This document shows, piece by piece, positions 39,312 to 48,082 of a stretch of DNA of 64,000 bases. The notes under the pieces are model-generated. The model was given only the letters and a program-made list of their open reading frames with translations, did not search any database and was not told the origin of the DNA. Source of the stretch: Pseudomonas sp. H9 (GTDB lineage Bacteria > Pseudomonadota > Gammaproteobacteria > Pseudomonadales > Pseudomonadaceae). The DNA is taken from positions 248,001 through 312,000 of the forward strand of contig NZ_SMOK01000012.1 in assembly GCF_004353925.1 (NCBI RefSeq). The letters run 5' to 3'. The translations under genes were made by a program, and so were the position numbers. The number at the start of each line of letters is the position of its first letter. Positions within the stretch are counted from its first letter, which is position 1.

Positions 39312-40709
39312 TTAGGGTTCCGGTAGATCCAACGCCTTGGCACACGCCTGCAACGAGCGCTGCTGGCTCTGCGCATACAGCGCCAATTCATCCTGTACCG
39401 GCTTGCCCAGCGCCTGCTCGAAGGCATTGCGGTTGGCGTTGCTGCCGTACTCGCTCTGGGCGTCATCCCCCAGGTTGGACTGAAAGATCCCAGCCGCGCT
39501 GACGGGCAGGAAGTCTTCGTACACCAGCGCTTCGAAATGCACGTGCCCTGCGGCGATCAAACCTTCCAAGGTGGTGGGGCGCCCTGCATCGCTGCGGGCG
39601 GCCAGGCCGCGTTCGGTGGGGAAGAAACGGAAATACGCCAGGCCTTGTTCACGCATCTGCGCCAAGTCATCCGGGAATGCCTTGAAGCTGTCTGTGAGCA
39701 GGCTCATGTAGCGTTCGGCGTTGGCTTCAGCCGGTACGCCGCCCAAGGCATCGCGCGCCGCATCCAGCAGTTGGTCGTACAACTGACGGCCCTTTGGCGT
39801 CAGCGCTGCACCACGTTGTTCGATCTCACCAAAGCGCGCGGTGTGGCTGCCGCTCGCCGCGCCCTGCTGATCACTGAATGCGACCTTTTCCTGCAGCGCC
39901 TTGAAACTGGTCTGGCGCAGCAAGATCGGGCAGCGGCGCGGCGGTGGGCCTTCGATCACGGCCTTGGGTGGAATGCCTTTGGCCGGCATACCTTGCTGGA
40001 TTGCATCAATGTCCAGGGTGCGTGGCGTCAGGTGGTTGATATGCGGGCCTTTGAAGGCCACTACGTCGGCAATCAGGCGGTGCTGGTCGTGCAGCTGCTG
40101 ATACTGCTCGGCGGTCACGGTGGCGTCGTGGTGCCAGCGGAAGGTGTGCAAGGCCTCCTCGACAAAAGTGCGGGCATCTTCGGCGTTCAGGCCGCCTTCG
40201 TTCTCGAATTGCTGGATCAGCTCAAGGGCGCGCGGGGTAAAGATTTGCCGTTTGGCGAGGATCTGCCGCGACAGTTCTCGTAAGGCTGGGTTGTCGATCA
40301 GTTCCAGGCGCAGCAGCGAGGTGAACACCCGGAATGGGCTGATATGCAGCGACTGTTCATGTACGGCGCGGAACGCGGTGGAGTGCACGGGTACGCCCGC
40401 TGAGCTCAGGTCGTAGTAACCCACCGGTTGCATGCCCATCACCGCAAACAGGCGGGCGATGGTCGCCAGCTCTTCGGCGCTGCCCACGCGAATTGCACCG
40501 TGACGCTCTTGGTCCAGACGCTCGATTTCACCGGTCCAGCGCAGCGCTTCGGCCACTTCAGGCTGTTGGCTCATGACCTGTTGGTTGATTTCGCTCACCA
40601 GCGACAGCAGGGTGCCGTACAGCGGCACTTCCTGCTTGTACATGAGCGACATGGCGGCGGAGAACTGCGCGCGAATGCTGTCCGGGCTGACGAAATCTTG
40701 AGCGGGCAT
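39312..40709 (-). CDS. hglS: 2-oxoadipate dioxygenase/decarboxylase (HglS, DUF1338)
   Basis: A 465-residue member of the DUF1338/YdcJ family, which in P. putida (HglS, PP_5260) converts 2-oxoadipate to D-2-hydroxyglutarate in lysine breakdown. Metal ligands expected from that enzyme are visible: His70 in QERHGAIR (with Arg74), His226 in GPHINH, and a glutamate at 295 in RFGEIEQ. The ATG at 40709 follows AGGAAG; upstream frame to 40763 is not used. Neighbours amaB and amaA belong to the same catabolism, which supports the call strongly. Confidence 0.93.
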   Translation of the reverse strand: MPAQDFVSPDSIRAQFSAAMSLMYKQEVPLYGTLLSLVSEINQQVMSQQPEVAEALRWTGEIERLDQERHGAIRVGSAEELATIARLFAVMGMQPVGYYDLSSAGVPVHSTAFRAVHEQSLHISPFRVFTSLLRLELIDNPALRELSRQILAKRQIFTPRALELIQQFENEGGLNAEDARTFVEEALHTFRWHHDATVTAEQYQQLHDQHRLIADVVAFKGPHINHLTPRTLDIDAIQQGMPAKGIPPKAVIEGPPPRRCPILLRQTSFKALQEKVAFSDQQGAASGSHTARFGEIEQRGAALTPKGRQLYDQLLDAARDALGGVPAEANAERYMSLLTDSFKAFPDDLAQMREQGLAYFRFFPTERGLAARSDAGRPTTLEGLIAAGHVHFEALVYEDFLPVSAAGIFQSNLGDDAQSEYGSNANRNAFEQALGKPVQDELALYAQSQQRSLQACAKALDLPEP

Positions 40710-40810
40710 CGAAAGCTTCCTGGTGAGGTGGGCACCCCTACATGAAAGCGAGGAATGCACCACGCCGACAAGCGAAAAAAAGTCTAAGCGTCATTCCGTA
40801 GATTCTTGAT

Positions 40811-41701
40811 CTAACCGGCTAACTCGTCTGCAATCCAATCAACCAGTGCACGTACCTTGGGGACTTCTGCCGCGTGCTCGGCAAATGCCAGGAAATGGGA
40901 GCCGCTGCTGCGCATGCTGTGCTGCCACGGCACGATCAATTTGCCTTCGGCCAGTTCCTGAGCCACCAGATAGCGCGGTACCAAGGCCACGCCACAGCCT
41001 GACTGGGCAGCGCTCAGGCTCATGTAAAAGGTGTCGAAGCGGGGCCCGTGGTAGCTGTGGGCTGAATGCAGGCCTTGTTCGAGGAACCATTCATGCCAGG
41101 CTTCCGGGCGTGAGGTGCTTTGCAGCAGCACCAACTCGGACAGCTCGCTGGCGTCGTTGAGGGTGCGGCCTTGCATCAGTTCCGGCGCGCATACCGGTAC
41201 CACTTCCTCGCCAAACAGCTCTATACAGGTTGCCCCTGGCCAGGTGCCTTGGCCGTAGAAAAACACCACGTCGGCATTACCCTGCAGCAGGGCGAAAGGC
41301 TCCATCTCGTTACGGATGTCCAAGTGGATATTCGGATGGCGTTTACCAAAACCTTTAAGGTGCGGAATCAACCAGCGCACGCCAAAACTTGGTTGAGTGG
41401 CTACCTTCAATACTTCTGTTTGTTGGCCATAGGAAAGGATGTAGCGGCTGGACATATCGACCTGAGTGAGGATCTTGTTGACCTCGGCCAGGTACAGCGC
41501 GCCTGCTGGCGTCAGTTGCAGGCGGCGGCGGATGCGCAGAAACAGGTGATGGCGCAACATCTCTTCCAGTTGAGCCACCTGTTTACTCACCGCGCTTTGG
41601 GTCAGGTGCAGTTCCTCGGCGGCGCGAGTAAAACTCAAGTGGCGGGCCGCAGCCTCGAAACACTGCAGGGCGGCCATTGAAGGCACCAGACGTTTGGACA
41701 T
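40811..41701 (-). CDS. LysR family regulator, divergent from amaB
   Basis: A 296-residue regulator with helix-turn-helix MAALQCFEAAARHLSFTRAAEELHLTQSAVSKQVAQLEEML and an effector domain. It lies between hglS and amaB, 135 bp from amaB and divergent to it, the normal layout for a LysR activator of the neighbouring operon. A lysine-pathway intermediate as inducer is likely but not shown by sequence. No operator can be assigned with confidence, although LysR sites are expected in 41702-41836. Confidence 0.92.
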   Translation of the reverse strand: MSKRLVPSMAALQCFEAAARHLSFTRAAEELHLTQSAVSKQVAQLEEMLRHHLFLRIRRRLQLTPAGALYLAEVNKILTQVDMSSRYILSYGQQTEVLKVATQPSFGVRWLIPHLKGFGKRHPNIHLDIRNEMEPFALLQGNADVVFFYGQGTWPGATCIELFGEEVVPVCAPELMQGRTLNDASELSELVLLQSTSRPEAWHEWFLEQGLHSAHSYHGPRFDTFYMSLSAAQSGCGVALVPRYLVAQELAEGKLIVPWQHSMRSSGSHFLAFAEHAAEVPKVRALVDWIADELAG

Positions 41702-41836
41702 TGCAGTCTCTGAGCAGGTAGATCATTACCTGGCGGAATGATGTACGGAATAAAGGTCGTTTGTTGCGCCAGAGTGATCGGATTAATACTGATCCGGATC
41801 TCGATTTCAACCACTCATCGCATGCAGGAGAAGAAT

Positions 41837-43327
41837 ATGGTTGATGGACTGCTTGACCGCCTGGGTGTCCCCGCCAGTGCCTACACACACGGCAACCATC
41901 CCGTTCATACCCCTATCGACGGCAGCGCGATTGCCTCGGTGCAGCTGGAAAGCAAAGCCCAGGTCGTGGCCAAGATCGACAAGGCCGAACTGGCCTTCCA
42001 GGCCTGGCGCACTGTGCCGGCGCCACGTCGCGGTGAGCTGATTCGCCTGTTTGGTGAAGTCCTGCGTGAACACAAAGCGGCGCTGGGCGAACTGGTGTCC
42101 ATCGAAGCCGGCAAAATCACCCAGGAAGGCTTGGGTGAAGTACAGGAAATGATCGACATCTGCGACTTCGCCGTGGGTCTGTCGCGTCAGTTGTACGGCC
42201 TGACCATCGCCTCCGAGCGTCCTGGCCACCACATGCGTGAAACCTGGCACCCGCTGGGTGTGGTCGGTGTTATCAGCGCTTTTAATTTCCCGGTTGCGGT
42301 CTGGGCCTGGAACACCACCCTGGCGCTGGTGTGCGGTAACGCCGTGGTGTGGAAGCCTTCGGAGAAAACGCCGCTCACCGCGCTGGCCTGCCAGGCGCTG
42401 TTCGAGAAGGCCCTGAAAGCCTTCGGCGAGGCACCGGATGGCCTGAGCCAGTTGATCATTGGTGATCGCGAAGCCGGTGAAGCTTTGGTTGATGACCCGC
42501 GCGTACCGCTGGTCAGTGCCACTGGCAGCACGCGTATGGGGCGTGAAGTCGGCCCGCGCGTTGCCGCTCGATTCGGGCGTAGCATCCTTGAACTGGGCGG
42601 CAACAATGCCATGATCCTGGCGCCTAGCGCTGATTTGGACCTGGCGGTGCGCGGCATCCTGTTCAGTGCGGTCGGTACTGCGGGCCAGCGTTGCACCACC
42701 CTGCGTCGCTTGATCGTGCACCGTTCGATCAAGGATGAGGTGGTGGCCCGCGTCAAAGCGGCTTACGCCAAAGTGCGCATCGGTGACCCGCGCAAAGACA
42801 ACCTGGTCGGCCCCCTGATCGACAAGCAATCCTTCAATGCCATGCAAGATGCGCTGGCCCGTGCCCGTGACGAAGGTGGCCAGGTGTTCGGGGGTGAGCG
42901 CCAGTTGCAGGAACAGTACCCGAACGCTTACTACGTCTCGCCTGCCATTGCCGAAATGCCAGCCCAGAGCGCAGTCGTGCGTCACGAGACGTTTGCGCCG
43001 ATCCTCTATGTGTTGGCGTATGACGACTTCGAAGAGGCACTGCGCCTGAACAACGAAGTGCCACAAGGCCTGTCGTCGTGCATCTTCACTACCGATTTGC
43101 GTGAAGCCGAGCGGTTCCAGAGTGCGTCGGGTAGCGACTGCGGTATCGCCAACGTCAACATCGGCACCAGCGGCGCGGAAATCGGCGGCGCCTTCGGTGG
43201 CGAGAAAGAAACCGGTGGTGGCCGTGAATCGGGCTCCGATGCCTGGAAAGCCTACATGCGTCGGCAGACCAACACCGTGAACTATTCGCGTGAACTGCCG
43301 CTGGCTCAGGGGATTGTGTTCGACTGA
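41837..43327 (+). CDS. amaB: L-2-aminoadipate-6-semialdehyde dehydrogenase
   Basis: A 496-residue aldehyde dehydrogenase of the ALDH7 (antiquitin) type: general base Glu in LELGGNNA, catalytic Cys in GTAGQRCTTLRR, and SAFNFPVAVWAWN. P. putida AmaB oxidises the semialdehyde in equilibrium with piperideine-6-carboxylate to 2-aminoadipate. The ATG at 41837 follows GGAGAAG; the frame upstream to 41738 overlaps the LysR promoter and is not used. Distinct from the two PuuC-type enzymes in this window. Confidence 0.95.
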   Translation: MVDGLLDRLGVPASAYTHGNHPVHTPIDGSAIASVQLESKAQVVAKIDKAELAFQAWRTVPAPRRGELIRLFGEVLREHKAALGELVSIEAGKITQEGLGEVQEMIDICDFAVGLSRQLYGLTIASERPGHHMRETWHPLGVVGVISAFNFPVAVWAWNTTLALVCGNAVVWKPSEKTPLTALACQALFEKALKAFGEAPDGLSQLIIGDREAGEALVDDPRVPLVSATGSTRMGREVGPRVAARFGRSILELGGNNAMILAPSADLDLAVRGILFSAVGTAGQRCTTLRRLIVHRSIKDEVVARVKAAYAKVRIGDPRKDNLVGPLIDKQSFNAMQDALARARDEGGQVFGGERQLQEQYPNAYYVSPAIAEMPAQSAVVRHETFAPILYVLAYDDFEEALRLNNEVPQGLSSCIFTTDLREAERFQSASGSDCGIANVNIGTSGAEIGGAFGGEKETGGGRESGSDAWKAYMRRQTNTVNYSRELPLAQGIVFD

Positions 43328-43350
43328 ACTGGCTAATAAAGCAGCACCTG

Positions 43351-43420
43351 GTGGGAGCGGGCTTGCCCAGCGATTGCGGTGTGTCAGCGAAGTTGTTTCG
43401 CGGGGCAAGCCGCTCCCACA
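43351..43420. repeat. REP pair 10 (head-to-head, decayed) between amaB and amaA
   Basis: GTGGGAGCGGGCTTGCCCAG and an inverse copy with a missing base (GCAAGCCGCTCCC). It splits an operon rather than marking its end. Confidence 0.88.
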
Positions 43421-43426
43421 GACGAC

Positions 43427-43434
43427 AAGAACAA
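43427..43434 (+). promoter_or_regulatory. Candidate Hfq/Crc CA motif at amaA
   Basis: AAGAACAA fits AAnAAnAA exactly and lies just before the AAGGAAG ribosome site of amaA, where Hfq/Crc binding would block initiation. Function is inferred. Confidence 0.45.
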
Positions 43435-43449
43435 CTAAGGAAGCCGGCC

Positions 43450-44736
43450 ATGCCAGAGCTGCGCCAACACTGTTTGTGGGAACACGTCACCACGCTCGCA
43501 ACGCCAGTGGAAAAGCTGGGTGGCGAGCTCAAGGCCGACGTGTGTGTGATTGGTGGCGGTATCACCGGTCTCAACGCCGCTTTGCATCTGCTCGAAGCGG
43601 GCAAGTCAGTGGTGTTGCTGGAGGCCTGGAAAATCGGCCACGGCGGCTCCGGGCGCAACGTAGGCTTGGTTAACGCCGGGACCTGGATTCGCCCTGACGA
43701 TGTTGAAGCCACCTTGGGCCAATCGCAAGGCAGCCGCCTTAACAAGGTGCTCGGCGAAGCCCCGGCTGAAGTCTTCGCGACCATCAAGCGCCTGGGTATC
43801 GACTGCCAGGCACACAACAACGGCACCCTGCATATGGCGCACAACGCCACTGGCGTTGCCGACCTCGAAGCGCGTCACCAGCAATGGAGCCGCCGTGGAG
43901 CAGACGTTGAGCTACTCACCGGCGCGCGCTGCGAAGACTATTGCGGTACCGACAAGATTTCCGCCGCACTGCTTGATCGCCGTGCCGGCACCATCAACCC
44001 CATGGCTTACACCCAAGGTCTGGCCGCGGCCGTTACCCGACTGGGTGGGCAGATCTTTCAGCAATCAGCGGTTCAGGGCCTGGAGCGTGAAGGGCGTAGC
44101 TGGCGGGTGAAAACCGCCAACGGTTCGGTCAGTGCCGACAAGGTGGTGATCTCTACCGGTGCTTACACCGAAGGCGACTGGACCACCCTGCAAAAGCATT
44201 TTTTCCGCGGTTACTACTATCAGGTCGCTTCTACGCCATTGCACGGTGCCGCCGCTGACAATGTGCTCAAGCATGGCCAGGGCTCCTGGGATACCCGCAC
44301 GGTGCTGAGCAGCATCCGCCGTGATGACGAGGGCCGCCTGTTGCTCGGTAGCCTGGGGCGGGTGGATAACAAGCCAAGCTGGTTCATCCGCAGCTGGGCT
44401 GACCGTATCCAGAACCACTACTTTCCGCAGTTGGGCAAGGTTGAGTGGGAAATGCACTGGACCGGCTGCATCGACTTCACTCCCGATCACTTGATGCGCC
44501 TGTTCGAACCGGCTCCGGGCCTGGTTGCCGTGACCGGTTACAACGGCCGTGGCAACACCACCGGCACGGTCATCGGCAAGGCTTTTGCTCAGTTCCTGTT
44601 GCACGACAATCCGGACGCTTTGCCAATTCCGTTCTCGGCAATGAAGCCGGTCGCGGCCCCGGCGCTGCGCACTGGCTTCTACGAAACCGGGTTTTCGCTG
44701 TATCACGCCGGGCAATGTTTGCGCGTGGTGCTCTGA
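43450..44736 (+). CDS. amaA: L-pipecolate oxidase
   Basis: A 428-residue DAO-family flavoenzyme: FAD motif VCVIGGGITGLNAALHLLEAGKSVVLLEA near residue 30, GGSGRNVGLVNAGTW and C-terminal TGYNGRGNTTGTVIGKAFAQ. P. putida AmaA oxidises L-pipecolate to piperideine-6-carboxylate, the substrate of AmaB encoded just upstream. The ATG at 43450 has AAGGAAG upstream; earlier in-frame residues come from REP pair 10. Its stop is 3 bp from the 3' end of the convergent channel gene. Confidence 0.93.
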   Translation: MPELRQHCLWEHVTTLATPVEKLGGELKADVCVIGGGITGLNAALHLLEAGKSVVLLEAWKIGHGGSGRNVGLVNAGTWIRPDDVEATLGQSQGSRLNKVLGEAPAEVFATIKRLGIDCQAHNNGTLHMAHNATGVADLEARHQQWSRRGADVELLTGARCEDYCGTDKISAALLDRRAGTINPMAYTQGLAAAVTRLGGQIFQQSAVQGLEREGRSWRVKTANGSVSADKVVISTGAYTEGDWTTLQKHFFRGYYYQVASTPLHGAAADNVLKHGQGSWDTRTVLSSIRRDDEGRLLLGSLGRVDNKPSWFIRSWADRIQNHYFPQLGKVEWEMHWTGCIDFTPDHLMRLFEPAPGLVAVTGYNGRGNTTGTVIGKAFAQFLLHDNPDALPIPFSAMKPVAAPALRTGFYETGFSLYHAGQCLRVVL

Positions 44737-44739
44737 CCG

Positions 44740-46170
44740 CTACTTGTGCAGCCAGCTGAGAAAGCCGCCTTTCTTGATGGCTGCCGGTTTCTGTTCCAGT
44801 AACGACTGGCGGGTTTGCTGGCGGATGCGTTGCAGCTTGATCAATGCCGTCTTCACCTCGCCGCGTTGCTCCAGGCAATTACGCACGTCGTCTTTGTCGA
44901 TGCGGTAAAGAATGCAACTGGTGAGGGTGCGGAACTCGGCGGTGGAGTTTTCTGTTTCCAGCAAGCCTTCAACTCCCAGCACCTCGCCCGGCCCCATGCG
45001 GCCTGCCTCGATTTGCTTATCGCCATCACGGATGCCTGCTGATACCACCCCGGTACCAATCACCAGCACGTAGTCTGAACTGTCGCCTACGCCAAGGATC
45101 ATCTGATCGGCGAGGTACTCGACGGCAGTCATGCGCTGGCTCAGGCTGTCTTTCTCTTCGTTGGTCAGGGAGCGGAAGATCCGTACGTCTTCAAGCAGAG
45201 CGCGCTGGCGGCTCCAGGCTTGCGGTGTCTGGGTGTCGGCATTCCACACCACGCCAGCCGCTTCCAGGTGGCGGTGGGCAAGGTCGAACATGTGATTGCG
45301 CACTTCGGTCTTCTGGCTCATGGCACTGACAAAGCCACTTGCTTCGTACTCCACCGACTCCAGGTTTGAACTCTTGATCGTCACCTTGGGTGCAGGCGTG
45401 CTGAGCAGCGTGCGGGTGCCCTGTAAAGTTTTCTCCAGCGCATCCAGCACACGTCGAGGGCGTACCTTGGCGGGCACTACAACGCTGATGGAAACCCCAT
45501 GAACATCGTTGGGCTGGCTGAAGTTAAGCAGCTTGGCCTTGGCCGCGACCGAGTTGGGAATCACTGCCAGGCTGCCGTTACCGGTAAGCAGGCGAGTGGC
45601 GCGCCAGTCGATGTCGATCACCTTGCCTTCGGTACCGTCGATACTGATCGAATCGCCGATCTGATAGGGGCGGGTGGTGTTAAGGACAATGCCCGAAAAC
45701 ACGTCGCTGAGCGTACTCTGCAGCGCCAGGCCGATCACGATGGCCATCACCCCGGAGGTTGCCAGCAGGCCTTTGACCGGTAGCTGCAGCACGTAAGCCG
45801 CTGCAGCAACAATGGCGATGAGGAAGATCACCGCCCCCAGTACATCTTGCAACAGGCGCCCGGTATGGCTGCTACGGGATACCAGAATCACACCGAGCAC
45901 CACGGTCATGGTGCGCGCCGCAAACAGCCACCAACCGATCCCCAGCACCGTGGCCAGCAGGTTGCGCGCCAGATCATCGGCCCACGGCGCCGGTTGCAGC
46001 GGGCTCACCCCGGAGCTGATCAGCACCCAGGTAAACACCAGGAACACCACAAGACGCAGGCCTATACGCAAGGCCCGCCGCTGGACCGGGATGAAATGCC
46101 AGAGCAGCAGGTCGAGTGCGATCAGCAGAATACCGATCAGCAACGGGTAACTCTGGATGAGCGCAAACAT
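44740..46170 (-). CDS. MscS-like mechanosensitive channel with C-terminal cyclic nucleotide-binding domain
   Basis: A 476-residue inner-membrane protein. Four or five hydrophobic segments lie in the first 160 residues, then the MscS core with GLLATSGVMAIVIGLALQSTLSDVFSGIVL and GDSISIDGTEGKVIDIDWRATRL. Residues about 330-450 form a CRP-like domain (FRSLTNEEKDSL, GEVLGVEGLLETENSTAEF). This makes it a candidate cyclic-nucleotide-gated channel of the bCNG type. The ATG at 46170 is preferred to 46221, which adds residues without a membrane or family signal. Confidence 0.9.
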   Translation of the reverse strand: MFALIQSYPLLIGILLIALDLLLWHFIPVQRRALRIGLRLVVFLVFTWVLISSGVSPLQPAPWADDLARNLLATVLGIGWWLFAARTMTVVLGVILVSRSSHTGRLLQDVLGAVIFLIAIVAAAAYVLQLPVKGLLATSGVMAIVIGLALQSTLSDVFSGIVLNTTRPYQIGDSISIDGTEGKVIDIDWRATRLLTGNGSLAVIPNSVAAKAKLLNFSQPNDVHGVSISVVVPAKVRPRRVLDALEKTLQGTRTLLSTPAPKVTIKSSNLESVEYEASGFVSAMSQKTEVRNHMFDLAHRHLEAAGVVWNADTQTPQAWSRQRALLEDVRIFRSLTNEEKDSLSQRMTAVEYLADQMILGVGDSSDYVLVIGTGVVSAGIRDGDKQIEAGRMGPGEVLGVEGLLETENSTAEFRTLTSCILYRIDKDDVRNCLEQRGEVKTALIKLQRIRQQTRQSLLEQKPAAIKKGGFLSWLHK

Positions 46171-46240
46171 ACCGGTCTCGCGGCGGTGGGATGTTGCTAG
46201 TAAAGAGCAGGTTGCTGGCAATTACTACCGGCGTATGGGG

Positions 46241-46741
46241 TTAGAACATCAGATAAACGCTGGCGCTGGTCTGATCCAGGTCGATATCGCCTACTTTCAG
46301 CACTTCTTGCTCCAGGCGTACGCCAACGTTACGCAGCACGTCCATCTCGACGCCCAGGCCGTAAGTCATGTCCAGGTCGCTGCTGTCGCCAGCGACGTCT
46401 TTGTCAGCGTCCCAGGCATGCACACCGGCGCTGGCGAACAGGCGGATACGCTGACCAATCGGGAAGCCGAGGTGAGCGGCTGCCTGGACGGAGTGGCCGT
46501 CAAAACTGCCATATTTACCGCCGAGGTCGCCCAGATCTACCCAGGCACCTTCCACCGCCAGATAAGGGTTGAGACGGTAGCCGACAAACGCCTTGTAGGC
46601 CGTGTCGTCATCGCTGAGTTGGTGTTCGTCGGCCTCCACGCGGGTGACACCGCCGCCCAGATACAGGCCACGGTCATCGGCCATGGCGTTCAGGGAGGTG
46701 AATACACAAAAGGCGGCCACAAGCTGTTTTACAACGTTCAT
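46241..46741 (-). CDS. Small outer-membrane beta-barrel protein
   Basis: A 166-residue protein with signal peptide MNVVKQLVAAFCVFTSLNAMA, then alternating strands beginning RGLYLGGGVTRVEA and ending in SASVYLMF with a C-terminal Phe, the usual barrel assembly signal. It resembles OmpX/OmpW-like or OmpA N-terminal eight-strand porin-family barrels. No periplasmic domain follows. It lies 43 bp downstream of the lipoprotein gene, same strand. Function unknown. Confidence 0.85.
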   Translation of the reverse strand: MNVVKQLVAAFCVFTSLNAMADDRGLYLGGGVTRVEADEHQLSDDDTAYKAFVGYRLNPYLAVEGAWVDLGDLGGKYGSFDGHSVQAAAHLGFPIGQRIRLFASAGVHAWDADKDVAGDSSDLDMTYGLGVEMDVLRNVGVRLEQEVLKVGDIDLDQTSASVYLMF

Positions 46742-46784
46742 CGTTTCTCCAACGGGGTTTAGTCAATGGGGGAGGCTGGCGGGA

Positions 46785-47468
46785 TCACGCCGATCCTTTG
46801 TTCTGGAATTCCCGATCCAGGCGTTCACGGATCAACTGCGCGGCGCTGTCCATGGCGGGATAGAGGTCTTCGACGACAGGCCCTTTGTCCTGCTCGACGT
46901 TCTTGCCGGTAGTACGGTCCACGGCGCGGGCGAGGGTTTCGCCGGTCAGGCTGTCGCGGATCTCGCTTTGGAAGAACAGGTAAAGGGTTTCGTCGCGAAT
47001 ACCGGTGGCGTGCAGCGAGAGGCCAACCAGCATGCCGATGGGGATGTATTCGGTGACATTCGGATCACGCGGCGCGCGTTCAATATCGGCGACCGATACA
47101 TTGAGCGACAGCGCACCGGAAGTGGGTTTACTGACCAGGCGATAACCCGCTGTCGTCAATTGCTGTTCCAACTGGCTACGGAAGCGTTGGCGCAACTTAG
47201 TTGCATCGCCAGCAAACTTGGCAAAGCGTGGATCCTTGCTGTCGAAGGAAAAAGTCTTTGGCAAGTTGATAAAGACTGTCTTGTTATGGTTTTGCGACAA
47301 GGCCTCGGAAGACTTTTTCCAGGCGACACTCGTGTCGCTGTGTTCGATAACCTGAAGTGCAGTTTTCGGTTGCGTCTCGGAGGGCATGGCGGTGTCGATG
47401 CTCGGGGCCATCGAGCAACCAAACAGGCTCATCGAGAAAAGAAAAATTGAAAGCTTTTTAAGAGGCAT
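46785..47468 (-). CDS. DUF3313-like lipoprotein
   Basis: A 227-residue protein with signal peptide MPLKKLSIFLFSMSLFGC, the Cys being the lipidation site, followed by Ser, which permits outer-membrane sorting. The body has FINLPKTFSFDSKDPRFAKFAGDATKLRQRFRSQLEQQLTTAGY and a C-terminal AAQLIRERLDREF, similar to DUF3313 lipoproteins. The ATG at 47468 follows AGGAA; the frame to 47546 is not used. Role unknown; it lies downstream of the ToxR/ToxS-like pair with a 134-bp gap. Confidence 0.8.
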   Translation of the reverse strand: MPLKKLSIFLFSMSLFGCSMAPSIDTAMPSETQPKTALQVIEHSDTSVAWKKSSEALSQNHNKTVFINLPKTFSFDSKDPRFAKFAGDATKLRQRFRSQLEQQLTTAGYRLVSKPTSGALSLNVSVADIERAPRDPNVTEYIPIGMLVGLSLHATGIRDETLYLFFQSEIRDSLTGETLARAVDRTTGKNVEQDKGPVVEDLYPAMDSAAQLIRERLDREFQNKGSA

Positions 47469-47602
47469 GAACGTTCCTGTTGGCGTCACATGGATGTGAG
47501 CGGCGTATCCCCACTCTGGCCGGCGAGCGGGGAAAACAGGAATCAAAAATCGTTATTTATGACGGTCGGCACGCATGCCTCAACCAGCGTAGATGCCCGG
47601 TT

Positions 47603-48082
47603 TCACTTGTTTACGCACCTCATGCGATCAAGCTCAAGGAAGTAATAACACAAGGCCTCACTATTGTTAGGGATAACCACCAGGCTAAGAATAGAACCGA
47701 GCCTGAAGTACTGCCGGGCAAACAGTAGGTCTGAATGACGGCTGACGTCGAACAGCTCGGTATGTGTACTGGCCTGAATGTCTTCAATCTTGATTTTGAT
47801 GCGCCAGCGTGAAGCCTCGACCAGTGACGCACCCACTGCGACGTGGCGCTCTTTATCGCCCATGCGCTCCAGCACGCTGATCACCGCACTGGGCTCACTG
47901 ATGGTTAGCGCTTCCTTGGAGTCGATGAAGTCGTGCTCGATGTAATTCCGGCCTTCTGAACGATAAGGCTGGCTGTTTATGTAAGAACGGGGCAGCGTTA
48001 CGGTTAACGACACCAGGCAGGCTACAAAGATAGAAGCGATAATCAGCCAGTGCCGCCAAGCTACTTTATAGTTTTTCATCAT
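47603..48082 (-). CDS. Single-pass membrane protein, ToxS-like partner (unrecognised family)
   Basis: A 159-residue protein I cannot place in a named family. A transmembrane segment lies at residues 11-30 (HWLIIASIFVACLVSLTVTL), the rest would be periplasmic, with two cysteines at 145 and 156 that could pair. Its ATG overlaps the TGA of the upstream regulator (ATGA), so the two are translationally coupled. The layout matches ToxR-ToxS and similar pairs where the second protein guards the first one's periplasmic domain. This role is inferred from layout only. Codon use is more AT-rich than the neighbours. Confidence 0.75.
   Translation of the reverse strand: MMKNYKVAWRHWLIIASIFVACLVSLTVTLPRSYINSQPYRSEGRNYIEHDFIDSKEALTISEPSAVISVLERMGDKERHVAVGASLVEASRWRIKIKIEDIQASTHTELFDVSRHSDLLFARQYFRLGSILSLVVIPNNSEALCYYFLELDRMRCVNK

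Noticed and set aside
41807..43408. 533-codon open frame opposite amaB
   Set aside because: Codon-bias shadow; no ribosome site or recognised domain, amaB explains the region.
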